Shown here in pieces: positions 8,275-17,760 of a stretch of DNA of 64,000 nt. Made by a program: the position numbers and the translations under genes. The notes below the pieces were generated by a model. It saw nothing but the letters and a program-made list of their open reading frames with translations, was not told the origin of the DNA and made no database searches. Each line of letters begins with the position of its first letter. Position 1 is the stretch's first letter. Source of the DNA: Erwinia aphidicola (GTDB taxonomy: Bacteria; Pseudomonadota; Gammaproteobacteria; Enterobacterales; Enterobacteriaceae); the NCBI RefSeq assembly GCF_024169515.1, contig NZ_JAMKCQ010000001.1, positions 3,410,001-3,474,000 of the forward strand, given 5' to 3'.

Positions 8275-10329
8275 ATGGAACTGAAAGCAACATCGCTGGG
8301 CAAACATCTGGCACAACATCCTTATAATCGCGTGCGGCTGCTGAGCGCAGGCGTTGAGGTCAGCGGTGAAAAGCATGAATACCTGATCCCGTTTAACCAG
8401 CTACTGTCGATCAAATGCAAACGCGGCCTGGTATGGGGCGAGCTGGAATTCACGCTGCCGGATAACAAAGTGGTGCGCCTGCACGGTACGGAATGGAGTG
8501 AAACCCAGCGCTTTTATCACTATCTCAATCAGGCCTGGCAGCAGTGGAGCAGCGAAATGAGCGAGGTCTGCGCCGAGGTGCTTAGCGCGCAGGAACAGCA
8601 GATCCGTCAGGCAGAACAGCAGGACAAATGGCTGAAGCGCAGCGATATCGCCGCGTGGCAGCAGGCGATTCACAAAGCTTTTGCGGCGGTGCCTCTGCCC
8701 GTTGAGCGGCTTGACGAGTTTGATAACTGCCGGGAAGCGTATCGCTACTGTCGCCAGTGGCTGAGCGATAACGATGGGCAGCGCGTGCAGCGTAATAATC
8801 AGTGGACCGAGCGTATGCTGGTGCAGCATGCTGATTTTTTCAACCAGGTGGAAACCTCTCCGCTCAACCCTTCGCAGGCCCGCTCCGTGGTCAATGGCGA
8901 AGAGGCAGTGCTGGTACTGGCGGGGGCCGGCAGCGGTAAAACCTCCGTGCTGGTGGCTCGGGCCGGCTGGCTGATGATGCGTAAGCAGGCCAGCGCGGGT
9001 CAAATCCTGCTGCTGGCGTTTGGCCGCAAGGCCGCCGAGGAGATGAACGACCGCATTCGCGCCCGTCTGCACAGCGAAGAGATTCAGGCGCGCACCTTCC
9101 ATTCGCTGGCGCTGAATATTATCCAGCAGGGCAGCAACAAAGCGCCGACCATCAGCAAACTGGAAACCGATAATGCCACGCGGCAGTCGCTGTTAATTGA
9201 CGTCTGGCGTCAGCAGTGCAGCGAGAAAAAAGCCCATGCCAACGGCTGGCGGCAATGGCTGACCGAAGAGCTGGAGTGGGAGCTGGAAGAGGGCAGTTTC
9301 TGGCAGGATGACCGCCTGGCGAAACGGCTGGCAAGCCGCCTTGAACGCTGGCTGGGGCTGATGCGCATGCACGGCGGGGCGCAGGCGGCGATGATCGACA
9401 GTGCCCCGGAAGAGGTGCGGGAGCTGTTCAGCAAGCGGGTGAAATTAATGGCGCCGCTGATGAAGGCGTGGAAAAGCGCGTTAAAAGAGGAAGGGGCGGT
9501 CGATTTCGCCGGGCTGATCCATCAGGCGGTCAATATTCTCGATAAAGGGCGTTTTATCAGCCCGTGGAAGCATATTCTGGTCGACGAATTCCAGGATATC
9601 TCCCCCCAGCGAGCGGCACTGCTGGCAGCCCTGCGCCGGCAGAATAAGCAGACCACGCTATTTGCCGTCGGGGATGACTGGCAGGCAATTTATCGTTTCA
9701 GCGGGGCGGAGATGACCCTGACCACCGCCTTCCACCACCACTTCGGCGAAGGCGACCGCTGCGTGCTGGATACCACCTACCGCTTTAATGAGCGCATCGG
9801 TGAAATCGCCAATGGCTTTATCCAGAGCAACCCGCACCAGCTGAAGAAACCGCTCAACAGCCTGAGCAAAGGCAATAAAAAAGCCGTCTCGCTGCTGCCG
9901 CAAACGCAGCTGGAAGCGCTGCTGAACAAAATGAGCGGCTATGCCAAAGCGGATGAGCGCATTCTGGTGCTGGCGCGTTATCACTATTTGCGCCCGGAAG
10001 AGCTGGAAAAAGCGCGCACCCGCTGGCCGAAACTCAACATCGATTTTATGACTATTCACGCCAGCAAAGGTCAGCAGGCAGATTATGTCATTCTGCTGGG
10101 GCTGGAAGAAGGTAAAGAGGGCTTCCCGGCCGCGGCCAGAGAATCAGTCATGGAAGACGCGCTGCTGCCCGCTGAGGAAGACTTTCCCGATGCGGAGGAG
10201 CGCAGGCTGGCCTATGTGGCGATGACACGGGCAAAACAGCAGGTCTGGCTGCTGTACGATCGGGAAAATCCGTCGGTGTTTGTGGCTGAGCTGAGCCGTC
10301 AGGGCGTGCCGTTACTGCGCAAGCCCTGA
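8275..10329 (+). CDS. helD: DNA helicase IV
   Basis: 684 residues, the same length as E. coli HelD. It is a superfamily 1 UvrD/Rep-type helicase: Walker A GAGSGKTS near residue 217, Walker B-like VDEFQDIS near 435, GDDWQAIYRFSGAE (motif III), TIHASKGQQADYV (motif V) and RRLAYVAMTRAKQQVW (motif VI). HelD unwinds DNA 3' to 5' and acts in recombination. It is divergent from yccF. Confidence 0.97.
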   Translation: MELKATSLGKHLAQHPYNRVRLLSAGVEVSGEKHEYLIPFNQLLSIKCKRGLVWGELEFTLPDNKVVRLHGTEWSETQRFYHYLNQAWQQWSSEMSEVCAEVLSAQEQQIRQAEQQDKWLKRSDIAAWQQAIHKAFAAVPLPVERLDEFDNCREAYRYCRQWLSDNDGQRVQRNNQWTERMLVQHADFFNQVETSPLNPSQARSVVNGEEAVLVLAGAGSGKTSVLVARAGWLMMRKQASAGQILLLAFGRKAAEEMNDRIRARLHSEEIQARTFHSLALNIIQQGSNKAPTISKLETDNATRQSLLIDVWRQQCSEKKAHANGWRQWLTEELEWELEEGSFWQDDRLAKRLASRLERWLGLMRMHGGAQAAMIDSAPEEVRELFSKRVKLMAPLMKAWKSALKEEGAVDFAGLIHQAVNILDKGRFISPWKHILVDEFQDISPQRAALLAALRRQNKQTTLFAVGDDWQAIYRFSGAEMTLTTAFHHHFGEGDRCVLDTTYRFNERIGEIANGFIQSNPHQLKKPLNSLSKGNKKAVSLLPQTQLEALLNKMSGYAKADERILVLARYHYLRPEELEKARTRWPKLNIDFMTIHASKGQQADYVILLGLEEGKEGFPAAARESVMEDALLPAEEDFPDAEERRLAYVAMTRAKQQVWLLYDRENPSVFVAELSRQGVPLLRKP

Positions 10330-10348
10330 CCAAATAGCCGCGCCGGAG

Positions 10349-10807
10349 CTATTTCAGGCGCTGCTGCAGATAACGTTCGTAATCCGGGATCAGGATCTCC
10401 ACCGGCTGGGCGAAAAGCGGCGAGTGGATAATAAAATCAGCAGTAGCACGGTTAGTGGCGACCGGGATATTCCACACGGTTGCCAGGCGCAGCAGCGCTT
10501 TCACATCAGGATCGTGCGGCACCGCATTGAGCGGGTCCCAGAAGAAGATCAGTACATCAATCTTCCCTTCAGAAATCAGCGCCCCGACCTGCTGGTCGCC
10601 GCCCATCGGGCCGCTCAGCATCGCCGTGACCGGCAGGCCGGTCGCGCGCTGCACCAGATTGCCGGTGGTTCCGGTGGCGTACAGCGTATGGTGCTGCAGC
10701 TGCTCTTTATGGGTTTCCACCCACTGCATCAGGGAATTTTTACAGTGGTCATGAGCCACCAGCGCAATATGTTTTTGCGGCTGGATAGTACGGGTTGTCT
10801 GATCCAT
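10349..10807 (-). CDS. mgsA: Methylglyoxal synthase
   Basis: 152 residues like E. coli MgsA. Visible are the phosphate-binding ATGTTGNLV, the catalytic [14 protein letters not shown] segment and the [15 protein letters not shown] stretch. It converts dihydroxyacetone phosphate to methylglyoxal as a bypass of lower glycolysis when phosphate is limiting. Convergent with helD, 19 bp apart. Confidence 0.97.
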   Translation of the reverse strand: MDQTTRTIQPQKHIALVAHDHCKNSLMQWVETHKEQLQHHTLYATGTTGNLVQRATGLPVTAMLSGPMGGDQQVGALISEGKIDVLIFFWDPLNAVPHDPDVKALLRLATVWNIPVATNRATADFIIHSPLFAQPVEILIPDYERYLQQRLK

Positions 10808-10884
10808 TCAGGTATCCTGGTCGGGTGGGACGGGCAAAATCGGGTCAACAGAGGGCTGAGTGTAGCGCTGAGAATAATCTGCGA

Positions 10885-11526
10885 TCAACTGGTATGCAGG
10901 GCTTTCATCAGCAGCACAAAGCGCTGGCGGGTGGCGGAGTCAACCTGCTGATACCACAGGCGTAGCATGCGCTCGGCCGGATGCTGGCTGAAAGCGATCT
11001 CCGGCATTTGCCCGGTTGCCATGGCAGTCCGGCGCAGCGGCTGGGCAAAGCGCGGAACCGAGGCAATTTTGTCATCGAGGTTATACAGCACCATCGCCTG
11101 TTCTAAATCACCCTGCGCCTCACTCTGCAGGCGATCGCGCTTGCTCGCGACCTCGGCGCCATGCTCATCGAGCAGGACAAAGCGCGGGCTTTTATCAAAG
11201 TGCCTGCCGTCGCGCAGCGTCTGCAGGGCGGGAAGGGTGATAGTGACCGACTGCGCCTGAGTGGTGAAAGTGACGATTTGAGGAGCAGAAACCCAGTGGG
11301 TTGCCATAGGCGTTTGATTTTCCAGCGTGCGCTCAATGCGGAACAGCAGCTGATGTTCCCCGCGCTCCAGTTCCAGGCCATCCGCGCCCTTCAGTAGCGA
11401 GCCGGAAATCTTATGTCCATCCAGTACCAGCAGATCAATATCCGGCGATAACTTCAGCGTGGTCGCCTGCACATGGGCAGCGAACAGCACTGTTATCAGT
11501 CCGATGATGACCCCGCGTAGCTTCAT
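10885..11526 (-). CDS. yccT: YccT (CsgI), DUF2057 periplasmic protein
   Basis: 213 residues with a signal peptide (MKLRGVIIGLITVLFAAHVQA) followed by TTLKLSPDIDLLVLDG, typical of the UPF0319/DUF2057 family. E. coli YccT, also named CsgI, restrains curli assembly in the periplasm. No curli gene lies in this window, so whether that role holds here is open. ATG preceded by GGAGAAACA. Confidence 0.9.
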   Translation of the reverse strand: MKLRGVIIGLITVLFAAHVQATTLKLSPDIDLLVLDGHKISGSLLKGADGLELERGEHQLLFRIERTLENQTPMATHWVSAPQIVTFTTQAQSVTITLPALQTLRDGRHFDKSPRFVLLDEHGAEVASKRDRLQSEAQGDLEQAMVLYNLDDKIASVPRFAQPLRRTAMATGQMPEIAFSQHPAERMLRLWYQQVDSATRQRFVLLMKALHTS

Positions 11527-11714
11527 TGTTTCTCCGGCATGGTGAGTGATGGCTGGTCGTTGAATGTATCAAAGTCTTTCAGTATGACAGTATAGTAACA
11601 TTTTAACATACTTATTCGTGCTATAAATCATGAAACGCAGCAGATGCTATTTTCCATGCGCTGACCAGGCCACAATTAGCGGCAGGCAGGTTAACCAGGT
11701 TAAGGGAGGCAACA

Positions 11715-12134
11715 ATGAGTGATGAGACGATTGCACAAGTGCTGAAAACCACCAGAACCATTGCGCTGGTCGGGGCCAGTGACGATCCCTCGCGCCCCAG
11801 CTATGGCGTGATGGGCTATTTACTGGCGCAAGGTTATCAGGTTACGCCGGTCAGCCCGAAGCTGGCAGGGCAGACGCTGCAGGGGCAAAAGGTGTATGCC
11901 ACGCTGGCAGATATTCCGCATCCGGTGGATATGGTCGATGTGTTTCGCAATGCACAGGCAGCATGGGGCGTGGCGCAGGAGGCGATAGCCATCGGTGCGA
12001 AGTCACTGTGGTTGCAGATTGGCGTTATCAACGAGCAGGCGGCCGTGCTGGCGAAAGAGGCGGGTTTGCAGGTGGTAATGGATCGCTGCCCGAAAATAGA
12101 GATCCCGCGCCTCGGCCTGACGAAGCAGGCATAA
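11715..12134 (+). CDS. yccU: CoA-binding protein YccU
   Basis: 139 residues with GGAGG eight bases before the ATG. The N-terminal [20 protein letters not shown] is the Rossmann-like CoA-binding signature, and the C-terminus [15 protein letters not shown] matches E. coli YccU. Its exact role is not established. It is followed by a hairpin shared with convergent hspQ. Confidence 0.93.
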   Translation: MSDETIAQVLKTTRTIALVGASDDPSRPSYGVMGYLLAQGYQVTPVSPKLAGQTLQGQKVYATLADIPHPVDMVDVFRNAQAAWGVAQEAIAIGAKSLWLQIGVINEQAAVLAKEAGLQVVMDRCPKIEIPRLGLTKQA

Positions 12135-12158
12135 AAAACCCCGCGCCAGCGGGGTTTT
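12135..12158. terminator. Bidirectional terminator yccU/hspQ
   Basis: Stem AAAACCCCGC / GCGGGGTTTT with loop GCCA between the convergent stops of yccU and hspQ. Confidence 0.9.
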
Positions 12159-12159
12159 A

Positions 12160-12477
12160 TCAGTTTCTCAGGCGGGGAGCGGTCAACTGCTGGCGGATGG
12201 ATGCCGCAAGCTCGTCCAGCGAGGCGTTATCCGGGTGTTCACCGGGCAGTTCCCACGACAGCTGCGCTTCAGCCAGATAGGTTTGCACCGTCTGGCCATC
12301 ATCATCTTCCATCACCACGTGATACCAGGGGGCTGAACGCATAGCATCGCTATCCACGACGTCATCAATGGCGGGTTCTTCCAGTGAATATTCCGGGTCG
12401 ACATCCACCACTACACCGAGAAAACCGAGCAGCTGATGGCGTACCTGTTGTCCGATACCAAATTTGCTGGCAATCAT
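12160..12477 (-). CDS. hspQ: Heat shock protein HspQ
   Basis: 105 residues, the same length as E. coli HspQ. It begins [20 protein letters not shown] and contains [20 protein letters not shown], the hemimethylated-DNA-binding (YccV-like) fold. In enterobacteria HspQ is a Lon substrate that also raises Lon specificity, and it affects DnaA stability. GAGGTAATA precedes the ATG. Confidence 0.95.
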   Translation of the reverse strand: MIASKFGIGQQVRHQLLGFLGVVVDVDPEYSLEEPAIDDVVDSDAMRSAPWYHVVMEDDDGQTVQTYLAEAQLSWELPGEHPDNASLDELAASIRQQLTAPRLRN

Positions 12478-12537
12478 TATTACCTCCTGAGAAATATTGC
12501 TCTTACCTGAAATGGGGGCGCGAGCAACGTTTTCAAG

Positions 12538-13728
12538 TCACAATACGCGGCAGGCAAAACCTTTCAAATACATCCCTTCAGGATAGCTGGTAATCACCGG
12601 GTGATCGGCGGCCTGGCGGAATTGCTCAATAAACTGCACGTCACGCCCCGCATCCACGGCAGCATCCGCGATAAGCTTCTGGAACAGATCGGTGGACATC
12701 AGGCCGGAGCAGGAGAAGGTCATCAGCATCCCGTTAGGGTTAAGCAGCTGCATGGCCAGCATATTGATATCTTTGTAGCCACGGCACGCGCCCATCAGCT
12801 GATTTTTATTCTCAACGAATTTTGGCGGGTCCATGATGATCAGATCAAACTTCTCGCCTTCATCACGGTAGCGACGCAGCAGCTTGAACACGTCATCGCG
12901 CAGGAACTGGGCCTTAGAGAGGTCCAGGCCGTTCAGCTCAACGTTCTGACGCGCCACGTCCAGCGCCGCCTGCGACGTATCTACGCTGATCGCTTCAGCG
13001 CAGTTACCCATCAGTGCGGACACGGCAAAGCCCCCGGTATATGAGAAGCAGTTCAGCACGCGGCGGCCTTCGGCATAGCGGCGCGTGGCCAGGCGGCTGT
13101 CGCGCTGGTCAAGGTAGTAACCGGTTTTGTGCCCGGTCTGGATATCGACCAGCAGCTTCATGCCGTGTTCAGTAATCGGCAGCAGTTCCGGTGGCATCTC
13201 CCCCAGCACTAAGCCCTGGGTCAGCTCCAGACCCTCTTTCTTGCGCACGCTGACGTCGGATCGGTCATAAATGGCGCAGCCCGGATAGCAGGTCTGCAGC
13301 GCAGCGATCAGCGCGGCACGCTGATACTCTGCACCGGCGGACAGTAGCTGCAGCACGAGGAAGTTGCCGAAGCGGTCGATGGTCACCCCTGGCAACCCAT
13401 CAGACTCACCGGCGATAATACGGTAGCTGTCGAGATTATCACGCTGTGCCAGCCAGTCGCGCAGCTGCTGAGCGGCTTTCAGGCGGCGCACGAAGAAGTC
13501 GATATCAATCGATTCATCCTGCTGCCAGCTCCAGACGCGGGCGCGGATCTGTGATTCAGGCGACCAGGCGGCGCGCGCCAGCCATTTACCGCTGCTGTCG
13601 CAGACATCAATCGTTTCACCGGAGGAGGCTTTGCCCTCCATCCGGGCAACCGCGCCAGAGAAAACCCATGGATGGCGGCGAAGTAAGGACTTTTCACGTC
13701 CCTTGGCAAGAATTAATCGTACGGTCAT
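12538..13728 (-). CDS. rlmI: 23S rRNA m5C1962 methyltransferase RlmI
   Basis: 396 residues. An N-terminal PUA domain ([21 protein letters not shown]) is followed by an EEHEE domain and a Rossmann methyltransferase with [20 protein letters not shown] (SAM site) and [15 protein letters not shown], where the DPPKF motif is diagnostic. The conserved late SCSGLM cysteine motif is present. It methylates C1962 of 23S rRNA. Divergent from acyP, 88 bp apart. Confidence 0.96.
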   Translation of the reverse strand: MTVRLILAKGREKSLLRRHPWVFSGAVARMEGKASSGETIDVCDSSGKWLARAAWSPESQIRARVWSWQQDESIDIDFFVRRLKAAQQLRDWLAQRDNLDSYRIIAGESDGLPGVTIDRFGNFLVLQLLSAGAEYQRAALIAALQTCYPGCAIYDRSDVSVRKKEGLELTQGLVLGEMPPELLPITEHGMKLLVDIQTGHKTGYYLDQRDSRLATRRYAEGRRVLNCFSYTGGFAVSALMGNCAEAISVDTSQAALDVARQNVELNGLDLSKAQFLRDDVFKLLRRYRDEGEKFDLIIMDPPKFVENKNQLMGACRGYKDINMLAMQLLNPNGMLMTFSCSGLMSTDLFQKLIADAAVDAGRDVQFIEQFRQAADHPVITSYPEGMYLKGFACRVL

Positions 13729-13816
13729 GTTTTGCTATGCTTACTTTCAGAGAATCAGGCGATATTGTCCGGTGCCGACCGTCAAAAAGCAATCGGTGAT
13801 AGGTAGAGGAGGAGAA

Positions 13817-14095
13817 ATGGCAACGATCTGTGTGCGCGTATGGGTTCATGGCAGGGTGCAGGGGGTAGGATTTCGCTACAGCACCCAGCGCGAAGCGAAG
13901 CAGCACGGGCTGAGCGGCTATGCTAAAAACCTGGATGACGGCAGTGTGGAGGTGCTGGCGTGCGGTGAACAGTCTGGAGTGGAAGCCCTGTTGGCCTGGT
14001 TGAAAGCCGGAGGACCACGCAGCGCCAGGGTGGATAAGGTGCTGACTGAACCTCACCACCCCACGCATTTTCCGCAGGGTTTCAGCACCGCTTAG
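13817..14095 (+). CDS. acyP: Acylphosphatase
   Basis: 92 residues starting at the ATG behind GGAGGAGAA; the open frame continues upstream, but this ribosome binding site and the family length fix the start. The catalytic signature [17 protein letters not shown] (Arg of GFR) and [10 protein letters not shown] (Asn) are intact. It hydrolyses acyl phosphates. E. coli YccX (AcyP) is in the same place. Its stop is two bases from convergent tusE. Confidence 0.95.
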   Translation: MATICVRVWVHGRVQGVGFRYSTQREAKQHGLSGYAKNLDDGSVEVLACGEQSGVEALLAWLKAGGPRSARVDKVLTEPHHPTHFPQGFSTA

Positions 14096-14097
14096 CT

Positions 14098-14424
14098 TTA
14101 CAGGCACTTAGCCGGTTTGGGTAAACCGGCAATTTTGGTGGCCTGCTTTGCCGGACCTTTCGGGAACAGGCGGAAGAGATAACGGCTGTTGCCTTTCTCC
14201 TCGCCGTACTTCTGCGCCATCGCTTTTACCAGCATGCGCACCGCCGGGGAGGTATTAAACTCCAGATAAAATGCCCGCACGAAGCGCACCACTTCCCAGT
14301 GGGCCTCGCTCAGTTCGATGGACTCTTCTGCCGCCAGCGCCAGCGCCAGCGTCTCATTCCAGTCCGCAACTGATTTCAGATAGCCCTGCGCATCGCGCTC
14401 AATCTCTTTACCTTCAAACTGCAC
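14098..14424 (-). CDS. tusE: Sulfur relay protein TusE
   Basis: 108 residues, GTG start at 14424 behind AAGAGA. The C-terminal two thirds ([20 protein letters not shown], and [22 protein letters not shown]) match E. coli TusE; the penultimate Cys107 is the sulfur-carrying residue. TusE takes persulfide from TusBCD and passes it to MnmA for 2-thiolation of tRNA wobble uridine. Confidence 0.95.
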   Translation of the reverse strand: MQFEGKEIERDAQGYLKSVADWNETLALALAAEESIELSEAHWEVVRFVRAFYLEFNTSPAVRMLVKAMAQKYGEEKGNSRYLFRLFPKGPAKQATKIAGLPKPAKCL

Positions 14425-14477
14425 TCTCTTGCCCCACGCTATTTAACCGGCGCCCAGTTTAGCAAACTTTTAGCGGC

Positions 14478-14505
14478 AAAAAAAAAGCCCCGCGCTGCGG
14501 GGCTT
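14478..14505 (-). terminator. Terminator downstream of yccA
   Basis: Stem AAGCCCCGC / GCGGGGCTT with loop GCT, followed on the minus strand by a run of Ts (the A run 14478-14486). Confidence 0.88.
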
Positions 14506-14524
14506 GATGCCAACCGGTCGCGGC

Positions 14525-15181
14525 TTAGTTATTACGCGACATGCCGAGCAGGCTCAGCAGGCTGACGAAGATGTTATACAGCGACACATACAGGCTCACG
14601 GTGGCGCGAATATAGTTGGTTTCGCCGCCGTGAATGATGTTGCTGGTCTCCCACAGGATCGCGCCGGCAGAGAACAGAACAAACAGCACGCTGATCGCCA
14701 GGTGCAGAGCAGGGATGTTGAGGAACAGGTTGGCGACAACAGCCACCAGCAGCACCACAAAGCCGGCCATCATCATGCCGGAAAGGAATGACATATCCTT
14801 GCGCGTGGTCAGCACATAGGCAGAACAGCAGAAGAACACCAGCGCGGTGCCGCCCAGTGCCAGGCCGATCACATCGCCCATACCGGCAGACAGGAAGCTG
14901 TTAAGAATCGGGCCAAGGCTATAACCGAGGAAGCCAGTGAAGGCAAACGCCGCCAGGATGCCGGCCGGGCTGTTAGCCAGACGGTAGGTCAGGAACATCA
15001 GGCCGTAAAAACCGACCAGCATCAGGATCAGTCCCGGTGCCGGTAGGGCATATACGGTGCTCAGCGTGGCGGTGAGCGCGGAAAATGCCAGCGTCAGGCC
15101 GAGCAGGAAATAGGTGTTGCGCAGAACTTTGTGCGTGCTGAGCAGCGAGCTTTCACGTGTGCTTGAAACGATGCGATCCAT
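14525..15181 (-). CDS. yccA: BAX inhibitor-1 family inner membrane protein YccA
   Basis: 218 residues from the ATG at 15181, matching E. coli MDRIVSSS; the in-frame start 21 bp upstream is less likely. Seven hydrophobic segments and the C-terminal [33 protein letters not shown] define the BI-1/YccA family. In E. coli YccA is a substrate and inhibitor of the FtsH protease. Single gene with its own terminator. Confidence 0.95.
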   Translation of the reverse strand: MDRIVSSTRESSLLSTHKVLRNTYFLLGLTLAFSALTATLSTVYALPAPGLILMLVGFYGLMFLTYRLANSPAGILAAFAFTGFLGYSLGPILNSFLSAGMGDVIGLALGGTALVFFCCSAYVLTTRKDMSFLSGMMMAGFVVLLVAVVANLFLNIPALHLAISVLFVLFSAGAILWETSNIIHGGETNYIRATVSLYVSLYNIFVSLLSLLGMSRNN

Positions 15182-15373
15182 AAAACACCTCTTCTGGGTC
15201 ACTAAAAAATAGCGATGGTAATATAGCAGCGAGAATAAGGAGCACAGCGCAGCGGGGAAAGGCGTTTTACCCTTCTTTACGCGCTAAAACGCTGATTCCG
15301 TGAGCAGGCTGGTGATAAATTCAACAAACAGCTGTCGATTGACGTTTTTTCACGCGATTGAAACAAAAGCCAC

Positions 15374-15401
15374 TTTACAAGCTCTACGGGGATGTTTATA
15401 G
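15374..15401 (+). promoter_or_regulatory. Promoter of the first tRNA-Ser
   Basis: -35 TTTACA (15374-15379), 16-bp spacer, -10 TTATAG (15396-15401), then the GC-rich discriminator GTGCGCCCC typical of stringently controlled stable RNA promoters. Confidence 0.65.
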
Positions 15402-15414
15402 TGCGCCCCATTGT

Positions 15415-15502
15415 GGAAGCGTGGCCGAGTGGCTGAAGGCACCGGTCTTGAAAACCGGCGACGGGAAACCGTTCTAGAGTTCGAATCTCTACGCTTCCAC
15501 CA
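15415..15502 (+). tRNA. serT: tRNA-Ser(UGA), copy 1
   Basis: 88 nt with acceptor stem GGAAGCG / CGCTTCC, anticodon loop CTTGAAAA (anticodon TGA), long variable arm, T arm GTTCGAATC and encoded CCA. The base before CCA is A, whereas E. coli serT has G. Same place after yccA as E. coli serT. Confidence 0.96.
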
Positions 15503-15512
15503 CCAAATTCAA

Positions 15513-15540
15513 ACGGGTTAGCGAAAGCTAGCCCGTTTTG
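15513..15540 (+). terminator. Terminator after the first tRNA-Ser
   Basis: Hairpin ACGGGTTAGC / GCTAGCCCGT with a GAAA loop, followed by TTTTG. It separates the two tRNA-Ser transcription units. Confidence 0.75.
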
Positions 15541-15672
15541 CTATGCGCGCAATAAACAGACCGACCCACGCCTCTCTCTGCTGCTTTCTTATCCATTTTG
15601 CTACGCGTTGCTGGTTTTTCCGGCAAACGAACACAAATGCTCACAAAATCAACAAAGTAGATAAAAATAGTC

Positions 15673-15701
15673 TTGGCAAATGCGCAAACACCCCCTATAC
15701 T
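15673..15701 (+). promoter_or_regulatory. Promoter of the second tRNA-Ser
   Basis: -35 TTGGCA (15673-15678), 17-bp spacer, -10 TATACT (15696-15701), followed by TGCGCCCC, like the discriminator of the first copy. Confidence 0.8.
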
Positions 15702-15746
15702 GCGCCCCATCAGTTAGCGAGACACGTCTCAACAGCTGGTACGTGT

Positions 15747-15834
15747 GGAAGCGTGGCCGAGTGGCTGAAGGCACCGGTCTTGAAAACCGGCGACGGGAAA
15801 CCGTTCTAGAGTTCGAATCTCTACGCTTCCACCA
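15747..15834 (+). tRNA. serT: tRNA-Ser(UGA), copy 2
   Basis: Base-for-base identical to the copy at 15415-15502, including CCA, but with its own promoter and terminator. The shared sequence runs from GTGGAAGC to the CCACCA end, while the spacer is unlike the flank of copy 1. Confidence 0.96.
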
Positions 15835-15844
15835 TCAAATTCAG

Positions 15845-15876
15845 AACCCCGGGCTTAACAGTCCGGGGTTTTTTGT
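15845..15876. terminator. Terminator after the second tRNA-Ser
   Basis: Stem AACCCCGG / CCGGGGTT with a ten-base loop, followed by TTTTGTTTT. It also sits at the end of the convergent gene that stops at 15878. Confidence 0.85.
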
Positions 15877-15877
15877 T

Positions 15878-16729
15878 TTAGCGCATTCCCGCCAGGCCGT
15901 GCTCCACGGTGGCCAGATAGATACAGAAGTAATCTTTGACCATCTCGATAAACGCCGGTGACAGCGTCAGGTCATTGGCACCCTCTTCGATCTTCAGCAT
16001 GCCAATATCTTCAGCGGCCTGCAGGCAGCGGCGAATATGTGAACGGGAAACGCCGCAGCAGAATGCCGATTTCAGAATATTGAACTTGATGGTCAGGCTC
16101 TGCTGCTTAATGGTTTCCAGATAAAGATTAAACATCATCATGTGACCGCCGTCGCGGCTGAGAAATTCAGCGCTGCCCGGCACCATATCGTGGATAAACA
16201 GACGGTTAAGCGTGATTTCCGCGTAGGTGCGGAAAAACTCAGGCACGAAATTTTTGTGCTGCTGATAAAATTCAAGGTCAAAAGAGTCGGTCAGCATCGC
16301 GCAGGGGATAATCATGGTGTTGATCATACTCTGCGTTTCAGTCAGCGCTTTCGGCGTCGGCTTATAATTCAGTTTGCGCTTATCTTCACTGTCGCGATAA
16401 ACCTCCAGTCTTCCGCCAACCCGCAGAAAAAGCAGGAATGAATCCAGAGAGTTACTGCTGAAAAGATCGTTACTGATACAAAAGCGTTTTACATCTTTAA
16501 AGGTGCTGCTTTTACGAATGTAGTAGATGCCGAGTATTGCCGATCCGACAATAAATCGATTCGCTTTAAATAGCGTTTTGAAGTAAAGCGGATTAGTTAA
16601 GTACAGCTTAAGTAAAAGCTCATAATGACACTGGATCGCGTCATTGAGTTCCCCTCGTGCTTTGTACTCTTCAGCTTTGCATTTTAGCTTTTTTTCTAAT
16701 TCTGGCTTCTTTTTGCTTATAAAAGGCAT
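15878..16729 (-). CDS. Unrecognised protein with two winged-helix-like segments, possible regulator
   Basis: 283 residues, start after AAAGTGATAT at 16729. I do not recognise the family. The N-terminus is Lys-rich (KKKPELEKKLKCKAEEYKAR). Residues around 68-135 (ILGIYYIRKSSTFKDVKRF to GRLEVYRDSEDKRKLNYKPT) read like a winged helix with a beta wing. Residues around 215-270 (FNILKSAFCCGVSRSHIRRC to LKIEEGANDLTLSP) look like a second helix-turn-helix with a wing. No signal peptide or membrane segment. Divergent from the fimbrial operon across a 400-bp AT-rich gap, so a role in its control is possible but only inferred. The N-terminal half is AT-richer than the neighbours, as in acquired DNA. Confidence 0.6.
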   Translation of the reverse strand: MPFISKKKPELEKKLKCKAEEYKARGELNDAIQCHYELLLKLYLTNPLYFKTLFKANRFIVGSAILGIYYIRKSSTFKDVKRFCISNDLFSSNSLDSFLLFLRVGGRLEVYRDSEDKRKLNYKPTPKALTETQSMINTMIIPCAMLTDSFDLEFYQQHKNFVPEFFRTYAEITLNRLFIHDMVPGSAEFLSRDGGHMMMFNLYLETIKQQSLTIKFNILKSAFCCGVSRSHIRRCLQAAEDIGMLKIEEGANDLTLSPAFIEMVKDYFCIYLATVEHGLAGMR

Positions 16730-17132
16730 ATATCACTTTCTTAGTTATATTATCTTCCGTGGTGTAAGAATTATCTTATTTTGCTATTTCGACTCTGTCA
16801 ACCGAAGCGGGGTTTTTTTACTTATTTTAACATGACTAAGTGTTAATAGTAGCCGTAAAACATTTGTATTACATGCACTTAAGTTGCGTAAGATCTTTCT
16901 TAATTGCAAATATTTCTGGCTGGGTAATCTTAAGCCTTCGTAACATATTGTTTTTGATCTGATTTAAATTAACAACAAAAATGGACAGTGACTTGGGTAG
17001 TGGACTGATTAGTATTGCCTCGCTTTTAAAGGAATACCGGGGATGAGGTGGTCGATTATTGTAATTAATAACCGACGGCACTTTCATGACGAGGCTCATT
17101 CTTTCAGTTAAATATCAGTCAAGGACAATTAA
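16730..17132. other. AT-rich control region between the orphan regulator and the fimbrial operon
   Basis: About 400 bp with no convincing gene. It contains an inverted repeat at 17051-17076 (listed separately) and the ribosome binding site AAGGACAA before the pilin ATG. I see no pair of inverted repeats of the fim-switch type. Confidence 0.6.
17051..17076. repeat. Inverted repeat upstream of the major pilin gene
   Basis: Arms GTCGATTATT and AATAACCGAC (nine of ten positions pair) around the six-base spacer GTAATT, centred about 70 bp before the pilin ATG. Suits a dimeric regulator site or an mRNA hairpin; no T run follows. Confidence 0.55.
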
Positions 17133-17660
17133 ATGGAAATCAAAAAAATCACCGCTGTTGCACTGTTCGCTTTGGCCACTACTGGCGTCGCTCATGCAGC
17201 CGATCAGGGCAACGGTAAAGTCACCTTTTACGGTTCAATCGTCAATGCTCCCTGCTCAATCGCACCAGGTGTGGACGATCAAAAAATTCCATTGGGTCAG
17301 GTCTCTAATTCGGACCTGGCGAACGGTGGCGAGCAGAAAGCCGTCGACTTCACCATCGATCTACAGAACTGTGACGATGCAACTAAGCACACGGTAACCG
17401 CGACCTTCACCGGTATGGCGGGCGTTGATGGCCGTCTCGGTATTACCGGGGAAGCGAAAGGCGCCAGTATTTTACTGCGCGACGGCAGCGGTAAGAAAAT
17501 CGAGCTGGGCACGCCAACCACCGCGCAGACGTTAAACGGTAACGCGAACACGCTGCAGTTTACCGCCGCCCTGAAGGGTGATGGCACCAAAGATGCGCCA
17601 GTTGAGATTGGCACCGGTGCATTTACAGCAGTTACTAACTTTACACTGGCCTATCAGTAA
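17133..17660 (+). CDS. Major fimbrial subunit (type 1-like pilin)
   Basis: 175 residues: signal peptide ending TTGVAHA, mature ADQGNGKVTFYGSIVNAPCS with the first Cys of the pilin disulfide and the second in DLQNCDDATK, and a C-terminal penultimate Tyr (TLAYQ). The GxVxFxGxIxxAPCSI start is the usual FimA/PapA donor-strand pattern. Exported through SecYEG and polymerised by donor-strand exchange at the usher. First gene of the operon; a hairpin follows it, which probably keeps pilin mRNA in excess over downstream genes. Confidence 0.93.
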   Translation: MEIKKITAVALFALATTGVAHAADQGNGKVTFYGSIVNAPCSIAPGVDDQKIPLGQVSNSDLANGGEQKAVDFTIDLQNCDDATKHTVTATFTGMAGVDGRLGITGEAKGASILLRDGSGKKIELGTPTTAQTLNGNANTLQFTAALKGDGTKDAPVEIGTGAFTAVTNFTLAYQ

Positions 17661-17685
17661 TTCACCTCCGCCAGATAAATAACAG

Positions 17686-17707
17686 AGCGCCTGCAATAGC
17701 AGGCGCT
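17686..17707 (+). terminator. Hairpin between major pilin and usher genes
   Basis: Perfect stem AGCGCCTGC / GCAGGCGCT with loop AATA, followed by ATTTAT. The weak T tract suggests partial termination or 3'-end protection of the pilin message. Confidence 0.7.
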
Positions 17708-17760
17708 ATTTATCGCCCGTTGAGCATCAACCAGTGACGATTTGTGGGACCATGGGAAAA

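Noticed and set aside
16730..17132. Invertible fim-switch-like promoter
   Set aside because: No pair of separated inverted repeats and no fim-type recombinase gene nearby; only one compact palindrome.
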